Assembly (NCBI GenBank): GCA_003342895.1 | Contig: PTFA01000229.1 | Location: 1,349,446-1,413,445, forward strand | Direction: 5' to 3' | DNA from: Casuarius casuarius | Lineage: Eukaryota; Chordata; Aves; Casuariiformes; Casuariidae | Length of the DNA: 64,000 nt | Part shown: positions 50,349 through 63,156 of the stretch, in pieces | Layout: each line of letters starts with the position of its first letter | Numbering within the stretch: the stretch's first letter is position 1 | Notes under the pieces: generated by a model | Told to the model about the DNA's origin: nothing | The model's database searches: none | Seen by the model: only the letters and a program-made list of their open reading frames with translations | Translations under genes and position numbers: made by a program

Positions 50349-52335
50349 GTGAGGAGCTGCCTATAGGAAACAGAGACATACCAACAGGTAGGGCTTAAAT
50401 ATCCTGAGGATAGGAAAAATATCCTAATAATAACTGGCCAAAGTTATCTTGGATCCTTGTCAGATATCAGAATACTTCCTCTCTGTTTATTATTCTCTCC
50501 TACATTCCTGTTAATTAAATAGTGCAGCGCTAGCAGGATTAAATTCATATGTGCTGGTTTCTCCTCTGTGAAGGGTTGTCCTAGGAACATCCAGCCCCTT
50601 CCTTCCAAGGCAGCAAGCAAACACTGCAGGGGTGGGGGCTGAGCCTTTAGTACCTTTTGCACAAATCGTTGGGGAAGATGAGTGGGGGAGACGAAAAGAA
50701 GCATCTCATCCGTACTGAGCTCCAGACTGCTGTGAGAAGGGGTGTGTCTTGTCCCCCTCATTCTCCCTGCCTCCTGCTCCATTCCCTGGGAAGGCTGGCA
50801 GTAGGAAACAGCATGGAGGTCAAGACTTTGCTAAATTTTCTCCAAAGGCAGTGCTGAAAGTAGTTTAGAAGGATTTAACACAGAAACTGATGTTGTCAAT
50901 TTGCTGGAGTTCTGGATTGTTGCCTCACTTTTTTACTTTAGAAAACTAAGCTCCAACCCTTAGAGCAGTATGTGTCTTTTCAAGTATCTTTTCAGCATCT
51001 GATGGTTCAGTTGCCTGTATCTCTAGGCATGAACATTTGTATTTTCCATTACACTTCTATGGTTCTTCCTTCAGCTTACCTTATTGCTTATGACTTAAGC
51101 TGAGGTGGCAGCTGCTATTCAAAATAGTCAACTCATGGAGGTGGAATACGTCTTTGTTTACTCCGCTCATTCTCACACAGAATCCTAGCTTTGATTGGCT
51201 TTAGGGTTTCTGTAAGAGTTTCTATTTAAACTGGGAGCTGGGACACTGTAGGTTAATGTAATTTAACCTTCAGTCCCTATTAATTACAGGGAACTCTTTC
51301 TCTGTTACCATCTCGGCTTTCTACTGCTTTGTAAAATACAGCCAAGGGTGAATATTTCCTAGATGGATCAGTCCTGATTTATTTACTCTTTCTAGATATG
51401 AGTAATAAGGTCTTAGGAGTAATGATTATTAAAGTGCTTCCCTTTCCATTTCAAACAAATTTGTTCTATCCACATGAAATAACTTGTGGTGGGCTCCACC
51501 TGCCATTTGATGTATAGTTCTTTGCAAGTCAGCTTCACAGAAAGGTTGTCCCAGAAATCACTGGCTGGTCGTGCAGTATGCCAGCACACACCAACAGTGA
51601 CTCTTTAGCAAAGAGCTACAACATTTCAGCCTGGGGGCTGAAAATTCTTGGAGTAACTAGGAAACCATGGAGTTACAGAGTGATCATCAGTGAGACCGCT
51701 TCAAATACTGTTCGAAAAGATATTTCAAAATTTCATGTTAGATTTGTGATAGTACAGCAACCTTTTGCTTAAAGGAACCAGTTGTGATGAGAAGACTTAC
51801 TGAATATGGTGTTTTACTAGCTGTAAATGTATAGCAGGAAACGTTATAGATTTGGCTAGGGGGATGGGTTGTGTGATCTAGTAGTTAACCTAGATCTGTG
51901 ATAATTTTAATCAGTGTTTTGATAATGTTGTTTAGCATAGCCTGAAGTTGTATGGTCGGATGGCCGAAAAAGACTTGTCTTTTGCTCTGCATTTAATGTG
52001 CTTCCTGAGCTCTTTGGCTTTGGAAAGAAATAACTACAGCTTGGCCATGTTTTGTGTGTGCATGCCAGGAGTTTAGAAGATTGAGTTGCATTATCTATGA
52101 TCAGCTTTTCCTGGTAGCAGTGTCCTAAAGTGCAATTAAATCAGATTTCCTTAGAGGAGTAGTTAGTATATAAATACGTCAAGATCTTGATTTCTCAAAG
52201 GATTTTATATGCCTGGCTCATTAATGTGTTTCTAAGGAGTCCCAGTGACTCCAGCAAGATGTTGCTTATATGATTTCAAAAATATTTTCTCCAGGATGGT
52301 GGAGGGAGCAGGCTCATTTGAAGCCCCTTTCCTTG

Positions 52336-52404
52336 ATACGTATATACATGTACACACACGTGTGTGTGTGTGTGTGCGTGTGTGCGCACGTGTGTGCATA
52401 TATG
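52336..52404. repeat. 69-base alternating purine/pyrimidine tract (TG/CA/TA)
   Basis: Every base from 52336 to 52404 strictly alternates purine and pyrimidine. The tract includes ACACACACGTGTGTGT, a 16-base perfect palindrome at 52352-52367, and CGCACG near 52385. Such sequence favours Z-DNA and cruciforms. Confidence 0.93.
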
Positions 52405-52953
52405 ACATATAATCAAGCAAAACTGTAAGGAGAAACCCTGGTTCACAGTTTATCCTGAACACATGCTGTTACCAATGTCATTACCAAGTTTCTCTTCTCC
52501 CCCTCTCTTTTACTGCTGTGCCAGAATGGTCTTTTTGAGCAAACGACGACTCAAGCTTTTCTAGCTAACGCGTAAAGTGTGCAGGGTGAAAATGAGCAAC
52601 ATGATGCATATTTCTGATACACGTCTGCTGAGAACTGCATTGCTCAATGTAGGAATTCCTACCATTACCTTAACTGGTATCAGCCTTGCTGAGGCAACCT
52701 AGGACTCCCTCCACTAAGCGCTGCTGACAGTCACATGCGTACACCCCTGAGACACACTCTCTTGGTCATATCCTCAAACTTCTTAGGAAATTTCTACCTA
52801 ATGGCTTTTCTGGGAGTTACTGACCTTGATGGAACTCAGAAAGCTTACTACTTTTCCTTTCAGTATGTCTTTTTGATGGACATTCACAGCTGTCTGTCTA
52901 GCCAGTGGTATACAGCAAGTGTTAAAATATTTCTTGATGACTTTCTTCCCTAG

Positions 52954-53300
52954 GACTGGTCAGTGAAAGTAAGTAACCCTGCTGCCCTGAAGGTCTGGTT
53001 TGCCGCTCTTCCCAGTGTGGCAGTCGCATTCAGCCAGCTGCAAAGAGCAAGAGAGCTGTAGTCCCTGGTACCGTAATCGCCACCACTCCCGTGCCGACAG
53101 CGCACATGGCCACTCATGTCCGCACAGCAGACACTTCTCGTCTGGGTCTGGTTAAGTCTGACCTTTCTGAGCAACTCAAAAGGCTGAATGATGCCTACAG
53201 TTGTAAAGACAACAAGTGTCAGCTGACTTTGACAAAGAAAAATCTTGGGGTCAAACAGATTCCCTGCAGTCAACATTACAATCTGCCTTCACTCTTATGA
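52954..53300. other. CpG-rich patch, open in several frames (candidate exon, pseudogene or promoter)
   Basis: An acceptor-like tract (ctttcttccctag) ends at 52953. From 53004 to 53140 there are nine CpG dinucleotides in a CpG-poor neighbourhood. A plus frame is open from 52977 to the stop at 53300, including the peptide stretch SDLSEQLKRLNDAYS. A second plus frame is open from 52954 to a stop at 53059. A minus frame is open over 52950-53276 (108 codons, with NAT and NQT sequons). Simultaneous openness on both strands is partly a by-product of GC content, so strand cannot be decided. No family is recognised. Confidence 0.3.
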
Positions 53301-56300
53301 AAGAAAATGATTCTTTTAGCAGCAATAAGAAGAGGCTCTTGAATTTTGTAACAGACAGTGAAGGCCACAGTAACTGCTTGATTTATGACAAACATCCCCA
53401 AATAAGACACAAAGACTGCTCAAAATCATCCTACCATTTTTTTAACCCATGCTTACCTAGGAAAATGAATGATGAAAAGGTTTTCCTTCAGATATCCACA
53501 ATGGGCTCTTTCCCAGGCCAATATTTAATACTGAAACTGAGGGAGATTTTAAACCTGCATATCTAAAATCAAGGAAGCCCCTCCGTTGACCCCAGAAGCA
53601 GGACAGGTATCCATTTAGCACCAAATTCTGCCTTTCTTTACATATGTAGGTTAAGCTGACAACAGACAAAGGCTCACAACTATGTAAAAGCCTCCATGGA
53701 GCTCATTGATCTTCGAGGACTGTTTACTCCAGTTTTCTGTTAAATTATGCCAAAGTGTTTCTTTTTTACAAACTGAATGCAGGCTGCAGTTTCCTCACTC
53801 CATGATGCTTCCTCTTTAGATCCAGTTCAGACATAACAGCAAAGAAAATGCAGGAGCAGGAAAGTGACACCAGGAAGCCCTTAGGTATTCTGGGAGAGAG
53901 CCAGAGAGCTGTTTTGTGTCTTAGCACTTACTTTTTCACTGTCCAATCTATCTTACCTCTGCATTAATACCATATTGTTTCCCCCTTAGCTCAGCACTGG
54001 CTGCATGGCAACATTGTCCATACTGTCCCAGGGCTTAAGTGCACCAATAATTTACAGCTCCCACTCCAAGAGATAGTAATGAGTTCTCCTCAGTGGTGGC
54101 TCAATTATCTGTGGCTCAGTTTTACGAGGCCTGAACATTAGCAGATTGAATTTCTTAGATACAGCAGTTTGCACTCTGGTCGGAGTTGGTCTCACCAAAC
54201 TTTAGCTGTGTCAAATAAAGTTAGCCAGCTAATGGGTTAGATTCCCATTTTAGTTGCTGGGATACTAAGTCTTCCTAGCCTGAGATAAGCTACATGAATC
54301 CATCACTGGAGGTGCTAATTAATGTCAGTGATTATCTCAAAACAACATCAACAAGACCTCAAGATTTGATATTAGTGAGAGTGTCTTGTCATCCTGGTTC
54401 AGATGCAGATCTGCCACACCTCTGCAGATCAGCACTGCGATCTACATTGTCCAGTCTCTTTTTAGAAATTGCACTCCATCAGAAGATCTGTTTCTTCTCC
54501 TTATGCACCTGTCCTTAGAGTAAACTATGAGACTATAAGTAAGATTCAACGTCCACTTTTTCAGCAGTTTAAGGAAAAAAAAAAAGCCTAAACTTATAAG
54601 CTGAGAATTCTTCTCAATGAACATAAGGTTAGAGCAGAACAAATTTTGCACCAATTTTGGTCTCATTTCCATAATAACTGTGATGTTTTTGGTGTCAGGA
54701 AAAAAAATAAAGTGGCAAAGGTCCAATAAAAGACAGAGGTGTAATATGGTATTCCTACCATAAGTCAAAACAGGTTCAATTGATTTATTAAATTATATTT
54801 ACAGACAGAGAACAGACACTGAGGGGAAGAGATACTCTTTTTCTGACACTATGTAGAAAAGCTAGATTAAAATAAAAATTAAAAAAAAATACATTCAACA
54901 AGATACGGTGGAAATGTTTATGAAGCTGTTTCTATTTTTTACAAAATCTTATTGAGAAGCACTTGTGAAAGTTGGCAACTGAAATAATTTCACCTTAGCA
55001 CACACATTTTGCAAGAAAATATAAAGAAACAAAGTAAAAATATATTCTGAGAAGATTTCAGCTAAAGATGGGAAAAAAGTATCAACCAGTAAAGTCTTAC
55101 ATATGGACTGAGGAATAAAAGAAGCAAAGCAATACTCACTTACTGCATTGTAACTAGCTGCTAGTTGCACTATATGCACAGAGGATGCCCTTCAGCTAGC
55201 TCAATAGAAAGAACAATGTTTTGTTTGTTTGGGCTAATGCTCACAAAATGTTGATGGGCAAATGTCCTTCCAGTGAAGTTTTACTGCCAAAACTCCCTGT
55301 GTTCTGGAAAGCTTCAATATTTTAAGCCAGTATCTCCTAACACCAAAACAAACTGAAAGTAATGTAATTGAAAAAAATTAGCAAAGCAGTTACTCATAGA
55401 CTGAGCCTTGCATGTGTTAGTTTATATAAAAGTGCTTCATGAGTAGTATTTGAAATTACTGTGAGAACTACTTTCTTTCAGTATAATTTTGGTCCTTTTC
55501 TCAGCTTAAAATTATATTACTGAAATGAGATCATTTTGATGCAAGACTAACATATTTCACATTCTTTCTCATGATTGTTGAAAACAGTATAAAACTGGCT
55601 TGGCAAAGTGTGGTGCTTCTCTGTTTGGAAAAAGAGGGTGTTAGAAATCAGAACTGAAGAAGCGATTTGCTTTGCCTGGCACATCTAAAGGACTGTGATA
55701 CAGAGAAGGGATTTGCTTAGCAGCATGTGTGGATCTCCACTTAACTAAATAATTCCATTACCAAAACCAATCTAGTTTCATTAGCTCACTACTTTCATGT
55801 CTGTGGTTTAGTTTTGCTGCAAAGTACAGTGGACTTTTGGACAGGTCTCTCTGGTCAAATATAGCTGGGGTACTCCAGCACACAGCCAGCCATGAGATCA
55901 CGGCTGCTTCCAAAAGGCCATAGCCCAGAAACACCAGAAAGCCGTAATCATGGTGAAAAGCGTGCTGTGGATATTCTCAGCTGAAGTTCCTTGTGCACCA
56001 AGATCTTTCGCCAAGAGCATTAGCCTCAAACGCAGGAGAAAAATGCTAACAGGACTAGAATACCACACATCGAGGTTTCCCAATATTCTCATTTATTTAG
56101 GAACACAGGCTTTTAGTATGCTGTGCCTTGGTATTTGCTGTTGAGCTCTTTTGCTGTTGGACCTGTTTTAGAAATCAGATGTTGACTGTGAGATCAACAG
56201 ACAGGAACTCTTGCAACAAAGAAGACCCTCTTAGCTGACTTTTCCTTTTCATACTGGCAGCTTTTGTAGCACAGACCAAGCTATTGGAAAACAAAACCCA

Positions 56301-57151
56301 TAGGACACACCAGATGCCAGCTCTAACAACTGACTTTTCAGATAAAAATGAATTTTCTGATAATCAGCCCAATTTGCAGTCTTACTGAAATGTCTCCTTT
56401 TTCCTCCTACTAACTAATTTGTAAGCAATCTTCTGGCTCAACTGGTCCATCATCTGTTGTCACTTGTTAGTGCTATTCTTTAGATTGGACTAGGATTTAC
56501 TTCAAAAAGCAAGCCTACATAAGAGTGGAGGGAAGAATATAAACAGGCTTGGGAAGAAGTATTCCCACCCACTAAACATTTTCCTACATTAAACATGATT
56601 GCTATTAACTGATGCCTGGAATAATTTCAATAATTTAGGAACTGTTATCTAGAATACTATCTGGAGTAATCTGGATTGTCTTTCAGGATAATCTGAAAAC
56701 GTTGCTTTCATCGCCCTGTTTTTGTGCATAGAACTGTGAAGCTGCCAGCTGAAGGGGAGCATTGGGGAAATACTAATGCACATCCTGATGCTCCTGTCAG
56801 ACAGACAGACATTCCAGTAACTCTTTAATCTTCATTGTCTTAACCCAAAAAACATCTTTAGGAATAAAGGTCTGAAAATTTTGGATGCATGACCTTACAA
56901 AGATTGTGAGAAATTGATTGACAGGCATCCTAACAAACAGCTTCCCCATAACTCTTATTCTATCCTACGGACTGATGTAGAAGAAAAGTTGTAGCAACAG
57001 AATTATCAACCACCAGCGAGGAAATGGTCATGCTCTGTTTTATTTTCTTCTCTGCAGCTCACTGAGGTACATCATTTGAGAGCTAGATCACTTCTCAGGC
57101 CATTTTGTTAAAGGAGTACACCAGAACCTGCTTGACTGAGATTTTCTTTTT

Positions 57152-57171
57152 CAGTCCTAAAATTAGGACTG
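57152..57171. repeat. Perfect short hairpin, 9-base arms
   Basis: CAGTCCTAA and TTAGGACTG flank two A residues. It lies just after a T-rich tract. No function is assigned. Confidence 0.9.
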
Positions 57172-58279
57172 CCCTGTAGTGTTCTTTGGAGCTGCTATGA
57201 CTAGGCGACAACTTCTGTGGTGAAAAACTGGGAGGCTTGCTTCTAGGCTACAGGAAATATTCAGCTTAAATTTTCAGTGGGTGGAGAAGTCCTGAAACAT
57301 AAGCTTTGCTTAAGGGTTTCCCCTGATACTTTTCTAACATCAGCCCTCAGGTTCCCATTACTTTAGACTTTCCAATTGCTTTAGACCCCATTTATGCCAT
57401 TACCAGTGTATGATCAATCTCTTCCCTCAGGAATCGCCTGCTGACTGCCTTCCCTCCCTTCAGAAACATAAGGCACCAGCACCAGAGGGCCAAGAATGAA
57501 GAACACACACCAAAGAGAAGCTATTACACAAAGAGGCTCATGAGAAAGAGTGGAGAACAGGGCACCTAGTTTTACTTCTCAAAGTGATCTGTGTAGAAGC
57601 TAGGAAACTCACCAGAGGCTAGGTCTTCATAGTTCTTCTAACCTTCAAAATGAAAAGCCTTTCTTCAAGCCTTCAAAGTGACTGAATGCCTCTTCAGTCA
57701 AATTTATATTAAATCTTAATTACATCTCTCTTCTCAAGGCTCTGAGTCTGGAGACCTTGGCAGCCAGCAAGGCACATCTACATACCTTAAACAAGATTAG
57801 ATTTTCAGAAGACAGGAGGCTTTGCAGTGTTTATTGATGCTCTGATCTAACACTGTGTAAAGCATCTATTCATTGCAGAGTACATATTTCCATCCAACTT
57901 AAAATGAGTAATTGCCTACGTATTTTCTCGCCATGTGGCTACACAGTTAGCTAACTGTCTCACTTCAGACTTGAGATATGGCTATAGTAGTAACATTAGT
58001 GGTACCTGATTCACAAGATATAACTTATGAGTTGAAGGAGTGACCTAGGAGCAAAGCTTATGTTGGACCTCCAAAGCAGCATCACTGTTGCCATGGTAGG
58101 CCAATTTTGGCAAATCTTGTTTCTTAAGTGCATATCTCTTTGGCTGTTTGCGTGAATATGTTAAAAATCTGCACTAGTGAAAATGTTTAATCTATTTCTA
58201 AGAGTTTGTGAGGAAAAATGAGTTAGCTTGCCAGGTCTGTGTTTTGGCCCTGTTCATTTATATAAGTTATCATATATTT

Positions 58280-58356
58280 CTGTCTGTCTATGTCTATATC
58301 TATAGATAGCTACATAGGTAGGTAGATAGGTCAATAGATCGATCGATCAATTGATC
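58280..58356. repeat. Compound microsatellite (TCTA / TAGA / GATC)
   Basis: TCTG and TCTA units switch to TAGA/TAGG units and then to GATC units, ending in a gatcaattgatc palindrome. Confidence 0.88.
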
Positions 58357-61300
58357 TGCAAAAAAATGAAAGAACGAACTTATTCCCATGCACAATTCAA
58401 CTTGGCATCCAGAGCAAAAGATTCCTGCATTTACATTTTTTTAAAAAATAAAAGAGAAAAAGTCATTTGCTGAACCCAAAGGAATATTCAATCTGAAACA
58501 GCCTGAGCTCAAAGTCTGCAGAAATAAGAGTAGGATCACACAGTCATGAACAGTGGAATAATGAGGCCAAAGAAGCCACTGCTATCAGCAAGTCCAAAGA
58601 GGAGGAGTGAGTTTTAGTTCTTTAGATCTTGTACACATTCGGATTTTCCTTGTAGGAAATATGTATCATGTTTTTTCCATGAAGAAGTAAGCTACAGGGA
58701 GATACCTGCTCACAAGGTCAGAGGTATCTAAAATTCTGGGACAGCTGGTTCTGCCTGTATCACCACAAATGTAAACAGGGCTGACCCACACCGTTACTGA
58801 TATCATCATAACACCAGGAAAGCCTGTACCCTGGGATAGAATTAGGGCTCCAAGATTTTTCTTGTTTCACCTCTAATGAAAATTTGGAACATTCTCAAAC
58901 ATTAAGATATTCTCTGTCCTCCTATAGATTTCAAATCTCCCTCTGCAACTGGGTTTGCAGTCAATGGAAGTTCCATGGAAACTAGAAGTATTCAAGTAAT
59001 TAGAGTAACTCCTATGCTGGTTATAAGTACCCAAAAAAGAAAAAAAGATCATGCAACTCATGGAAGGCGATATAATCTCCATTGAATGCATGTGGTAAAC
59101 ATAGGACAAAGCCATCTATATCAGAATACAATGACTTTGTTCATATTGGTCGTTTGGACCCAACTTCTGCTGTGGGTTATACTAGTGTAAATTTGAACTA
59201 AATCCCATATAAGTGCAGTTAATACAAATTTACACAAATGTAATTGAAGGTGAAGTTTACCTTGCCGAACAGGCTTGTTTGTCCTCTGAAGTCTGTCTAC
59301 TTCTGTAAATCTCTCACAAGATGTGATCTAGCTGGCAAAATCCCATGTAAAGCTCTCAAGAACAAATAAAACATGTGGAAGACATGACTTCTTAACTGGT
59401 TTTACGTGCCAATATCTGGGGTTTGCATCCAATTTGGAGTAAAGCCTAATATCTTGAAAGTTTGGCTTCCAGTGGCAAAATAGATTTCTCCTTTAACATT
59501 CCAATTCATCACAGTGACTTCCATGTCAAAGTATGGATTATGTTTTTCTGTGCTATTATGAGATCAGCTCAACACCAGGAGTAATTTACCTTTTCAATCT
59601 AGAAATTTGATTTCAGCTCTGAGAAAGGTCTAGAGAAAGCAATCCATCTAATTGCAGAATATTTTTTTTTTTTAAAAAAAGGTAAGTATAGGGCTTACTG
59701 TATCTTCTGCGCTTCCTCTACCCTTGCAAGAAGGGAGCACATTAGGGATAGTGAGTAAAATATCAGTCTTTTGTTTCCCCAGAAGTCTTAAATAGCAATA
59801 CTGTGACCTTAGCTGCAGCTAGGTCTCTTGGAAAACAGCTTAATGCAGTTCCATCCATATGTGGCTTTAAACGAAGATTTTCCCTACTGCATAGGATACA
59901 TTATCAAATATCATTAGTGACATTAATAGGCACATGTTCCTTGATCAAAGAATGCATCCATAAAGGCTGCCAACCTGCTTCATGGTTGTGCCATCTCGCT
60001 TTGCCCCAGTACTTCTTCCCTGACTACTATATCATCATATTGAGCTGCCCACATGCCAGAAGAAAATAACCATAGTATTTAAGTATCTTACAAGTCACTT
60101 GTGACTTTTTTTGTTTGTTTTTACTCTAGGACACTGTCTGAGAGCAGCAAGATATTTTTCTAAGATGAAACTTATTCATTTAAGCATGAGGAACAGCAAG
60201 CATGAGAAATACCTTATTTAAATATGTGGTAGGAACAAAATTGCTCTATTGAGGTAAAAAGTTACTAAAGTCACTACTGTAATTTTGTAAAAGCTTGTGC
60301 GTATTTAAACATCAATTACTACTTACCCACTTGAAGTACCTTGGGTAGTTTTAAGTCTTACCATGTTTCATTCTATTCTTGAGTTATTTTATAAATGATG
60401 TAATTGGAGTAGACAGCTGCCATTTAGCAGCCTTAAGCTATTTGAAATTCAGGGTGTTTTTTTTCTTATTACAGTTTCCCACAGTGTGGCTCATTTTCAG
60501 CTGTTTTCCCATAACAAACAAGAACTGAAATTAAATAATGCTCTGGCTAACCTGGAAAATAGAAGTAAAGTTATTCCTTGCATGGCTCTGTCCACTGGAG
60601 ATAGACTGTGACCTTTATTTACTGTCCTCCTGCAGACAGTTTTTTAACCTACTTTGCACAATCACCTCTTGCAGAATCCGGACACAAAGATTAGTTTCAA
60701 ACTTTAGTATTTAACTCTTGAAACACACAAAGAAGAAAAGAAACTCATTTTAGACAGGACCTAGTTATTAAGTTCTAGCAACATAAATCAAATTTTGCAG
60801 TTTTCATAGCTGAGGACACTTTTGCCTTTTGTAAGAAAAAAACATGGTGCCTGAGGCCTCTAGTTACTTTTATTCAGGAAGCAGTTAAGGGCCTACAGAG
60901 AAAGGAAGGCCTCCCTGACAGACTTAGGGCTGTGATTTTGCAACTTCATGGTTTCATTTTGGATTTAAAGTCTCTCCCAAGCAATGGTCTACCTCATTCT
61001 ATACACTAATATCACTTCTGCAGCAGGTACCTATTCAACAAGCAATTACTAGGCAACACTCTCTGCTGCTGTGTTTTTCTCAGTAAATTTGACTGTAAAA
61101 TCTCAGTTAAAAAATCAGTATTTGCTAGGTGGAAGTACCACTTCCTAAAATACTCAAAACACAGGCAAGCTGAAAGTTCTTGACCTATGTTTAAGTGACC
61201 ATTTTCTTTACAACAGCTAAGTATTTCTTTTCAGAAGAAAGCATCCAGTATCTGAATGATGTCATGTTGGCATGGGACCTTCATAGCAAAAGTCTAAATT

Positions 61301-63128
61301 TAGCATTAATCTGATTGTCATTACATCACAAGAGTAACATAACAACAGCAGCAATTAAGTAACAGCAGCAATTCTTGCCAAAGCATTCCCTCCTCTGTTC
61401 TCCCCACTTTGTTCCTCACCCTGGAATGGTCCATACGATACCCCTTTTTCCTTCCTTTTTTCAAAGACTAGCTGTATCAAGACAAAAATGTGCATTAAAT
61501 AACTGCTTTCTTCATTGACCCTTGTGGTGAATAATACAATCTCACATTTTTTGTTTGCTTAAGGAGAGCAAGGATTAAAGAGTCTTCTATTCCATACAGT
61601 AGAATGATGAGTGCTTTGAAAGGAATCTGAGCAAGCCATACATTTTCAATTTGTTGTACTAGTGACAGCTGGTGGCCCTAAGAGAACTTTGTCCATTTCA
61701 TCAGAGTAAGTGAATCATAAAATGTTTGTGCCTGGCATAGAATGGAGAGACGGGAGAAAAGAAGGAAAACATACAAATACCTGGCAAACTTAGCTCTCTT
61801 TTCACTCACACCCTTCATCCCATCACAGTTAAATTAAAGATGGTCCACTTCGTTGTAAACATTGGGAGCTGAAAAAAATTGTCAACCTCAAAGTATATGT
61901 ATTCTACTTTTTCTGCAGTTTCAGGTGTGTGACACCAGCAATCCTAGTCAGTAATATTTTTCTATCAGTTTCTATCTTTACGCACATAAGTAACACAAAT
62001 GAAACAAGTAGAACTACTTGCATATTTAAGGCCTTTGATTATATCCAGTATATGGTAGTCATCTTTCATCATATGCTTGCTAAAAGAATACACATACCAC
62101 CTTTCTCTAACTAAATTATAATATTGGTTTGATTGACCTAAAAAAAAATCATTCTGCTATGTACATTTTCAACAGATTTATGATTAAAAAGACATTGGAC
62201 CATTAGTGGAGATACCCATGGATACAAGGCAACATATAAAAGGTTTGTTTAATATCTGTCTCTTTTTTGATCTCTGAGTCTAATTATCCCACCCACTGCA
62301 AACCCAGAAGAAATATCTGGCTCTATACTTTAATAAGTTTCCTGATATCTTAGCAGTCTAGACATGGGAAAATGCATAAAAAGCAAGTACAAGTTATTTC
62401 AAGTCAGTTCAAGCCAGGTATTAGTGTTCTAATGATCTGCATTTGTTTCATTTTTGAAATGCACAGGTATTCAAATTAAATAGCTCAAGGATATGCACAG
62501 TACTTCCCTTGACTAACTCAGACCCACTGAGTTTCCAAAGTGGCTTCTTTAGACTAAAACTCATATGTATTTGCCATTTGGAGTTTGTTATGGAATCTGA
62601 GGGCTCTTTAATACATGCCCTATCCTGGAAGAACTCCTGATAGTGCTAAAACACAGAACTTCTCATAAGTTCTTAGGATGGGTCAGGGATGTATTGGCTA
62701 GAAGATCAGTCCCCAATTGGTTGGGTCAACTTGCAAAGGGATTCAACCCAAATTTATGTGAGTCCCTACAAACACAGATAACCTGGAAGAGTTTAGGTGG
62801 TCTGTAATTTCTCTGTGAATTGCTCTTCTTTGACAGAGCTGTTTAATCTTCCAAAAGCTACTGCTCTGAGAAGCTGAGACAGAGTAATGAGGGAGCTGCT
62901 CCGCAGTTGCAGTGTCTTTTGGGTGAAGCTGTATCAACATGTTCATAGGCTAAAAGAGAATAACTTTTCAGGATTTACACATCTACTAAACCAGTTCAAA
63001 CATGATTACTTGGGTACTTCTACAATATATTTACATACCATAACACGCTATGATACTATTACAAAATGCAACAAAAACAAGTTTTGTCAATGAGGCAGGT
63101 GTCTTGTTTATTCATCCCAAAACCTATT

Positions 63129-63156
63129 AAAAAAACAAAACAAAACAAAAAAACAC
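63129..63156. repeat. A-rich (AAAAC)n repeat
   Basis: AAAAC units within a poly-A-like tract. No SINE body is recognised beside it. Confidence 0.85.

Noticed and set aside
53091..53566. Two overlapping plus-strand frames read as one frameshifted gene
   Set aside because: The second frame (53216-53566) lies in ordinary AT-rich DNA and has no recognisable content, so joining them is not justified. Only the CpG-rich part is reported as a candidate.
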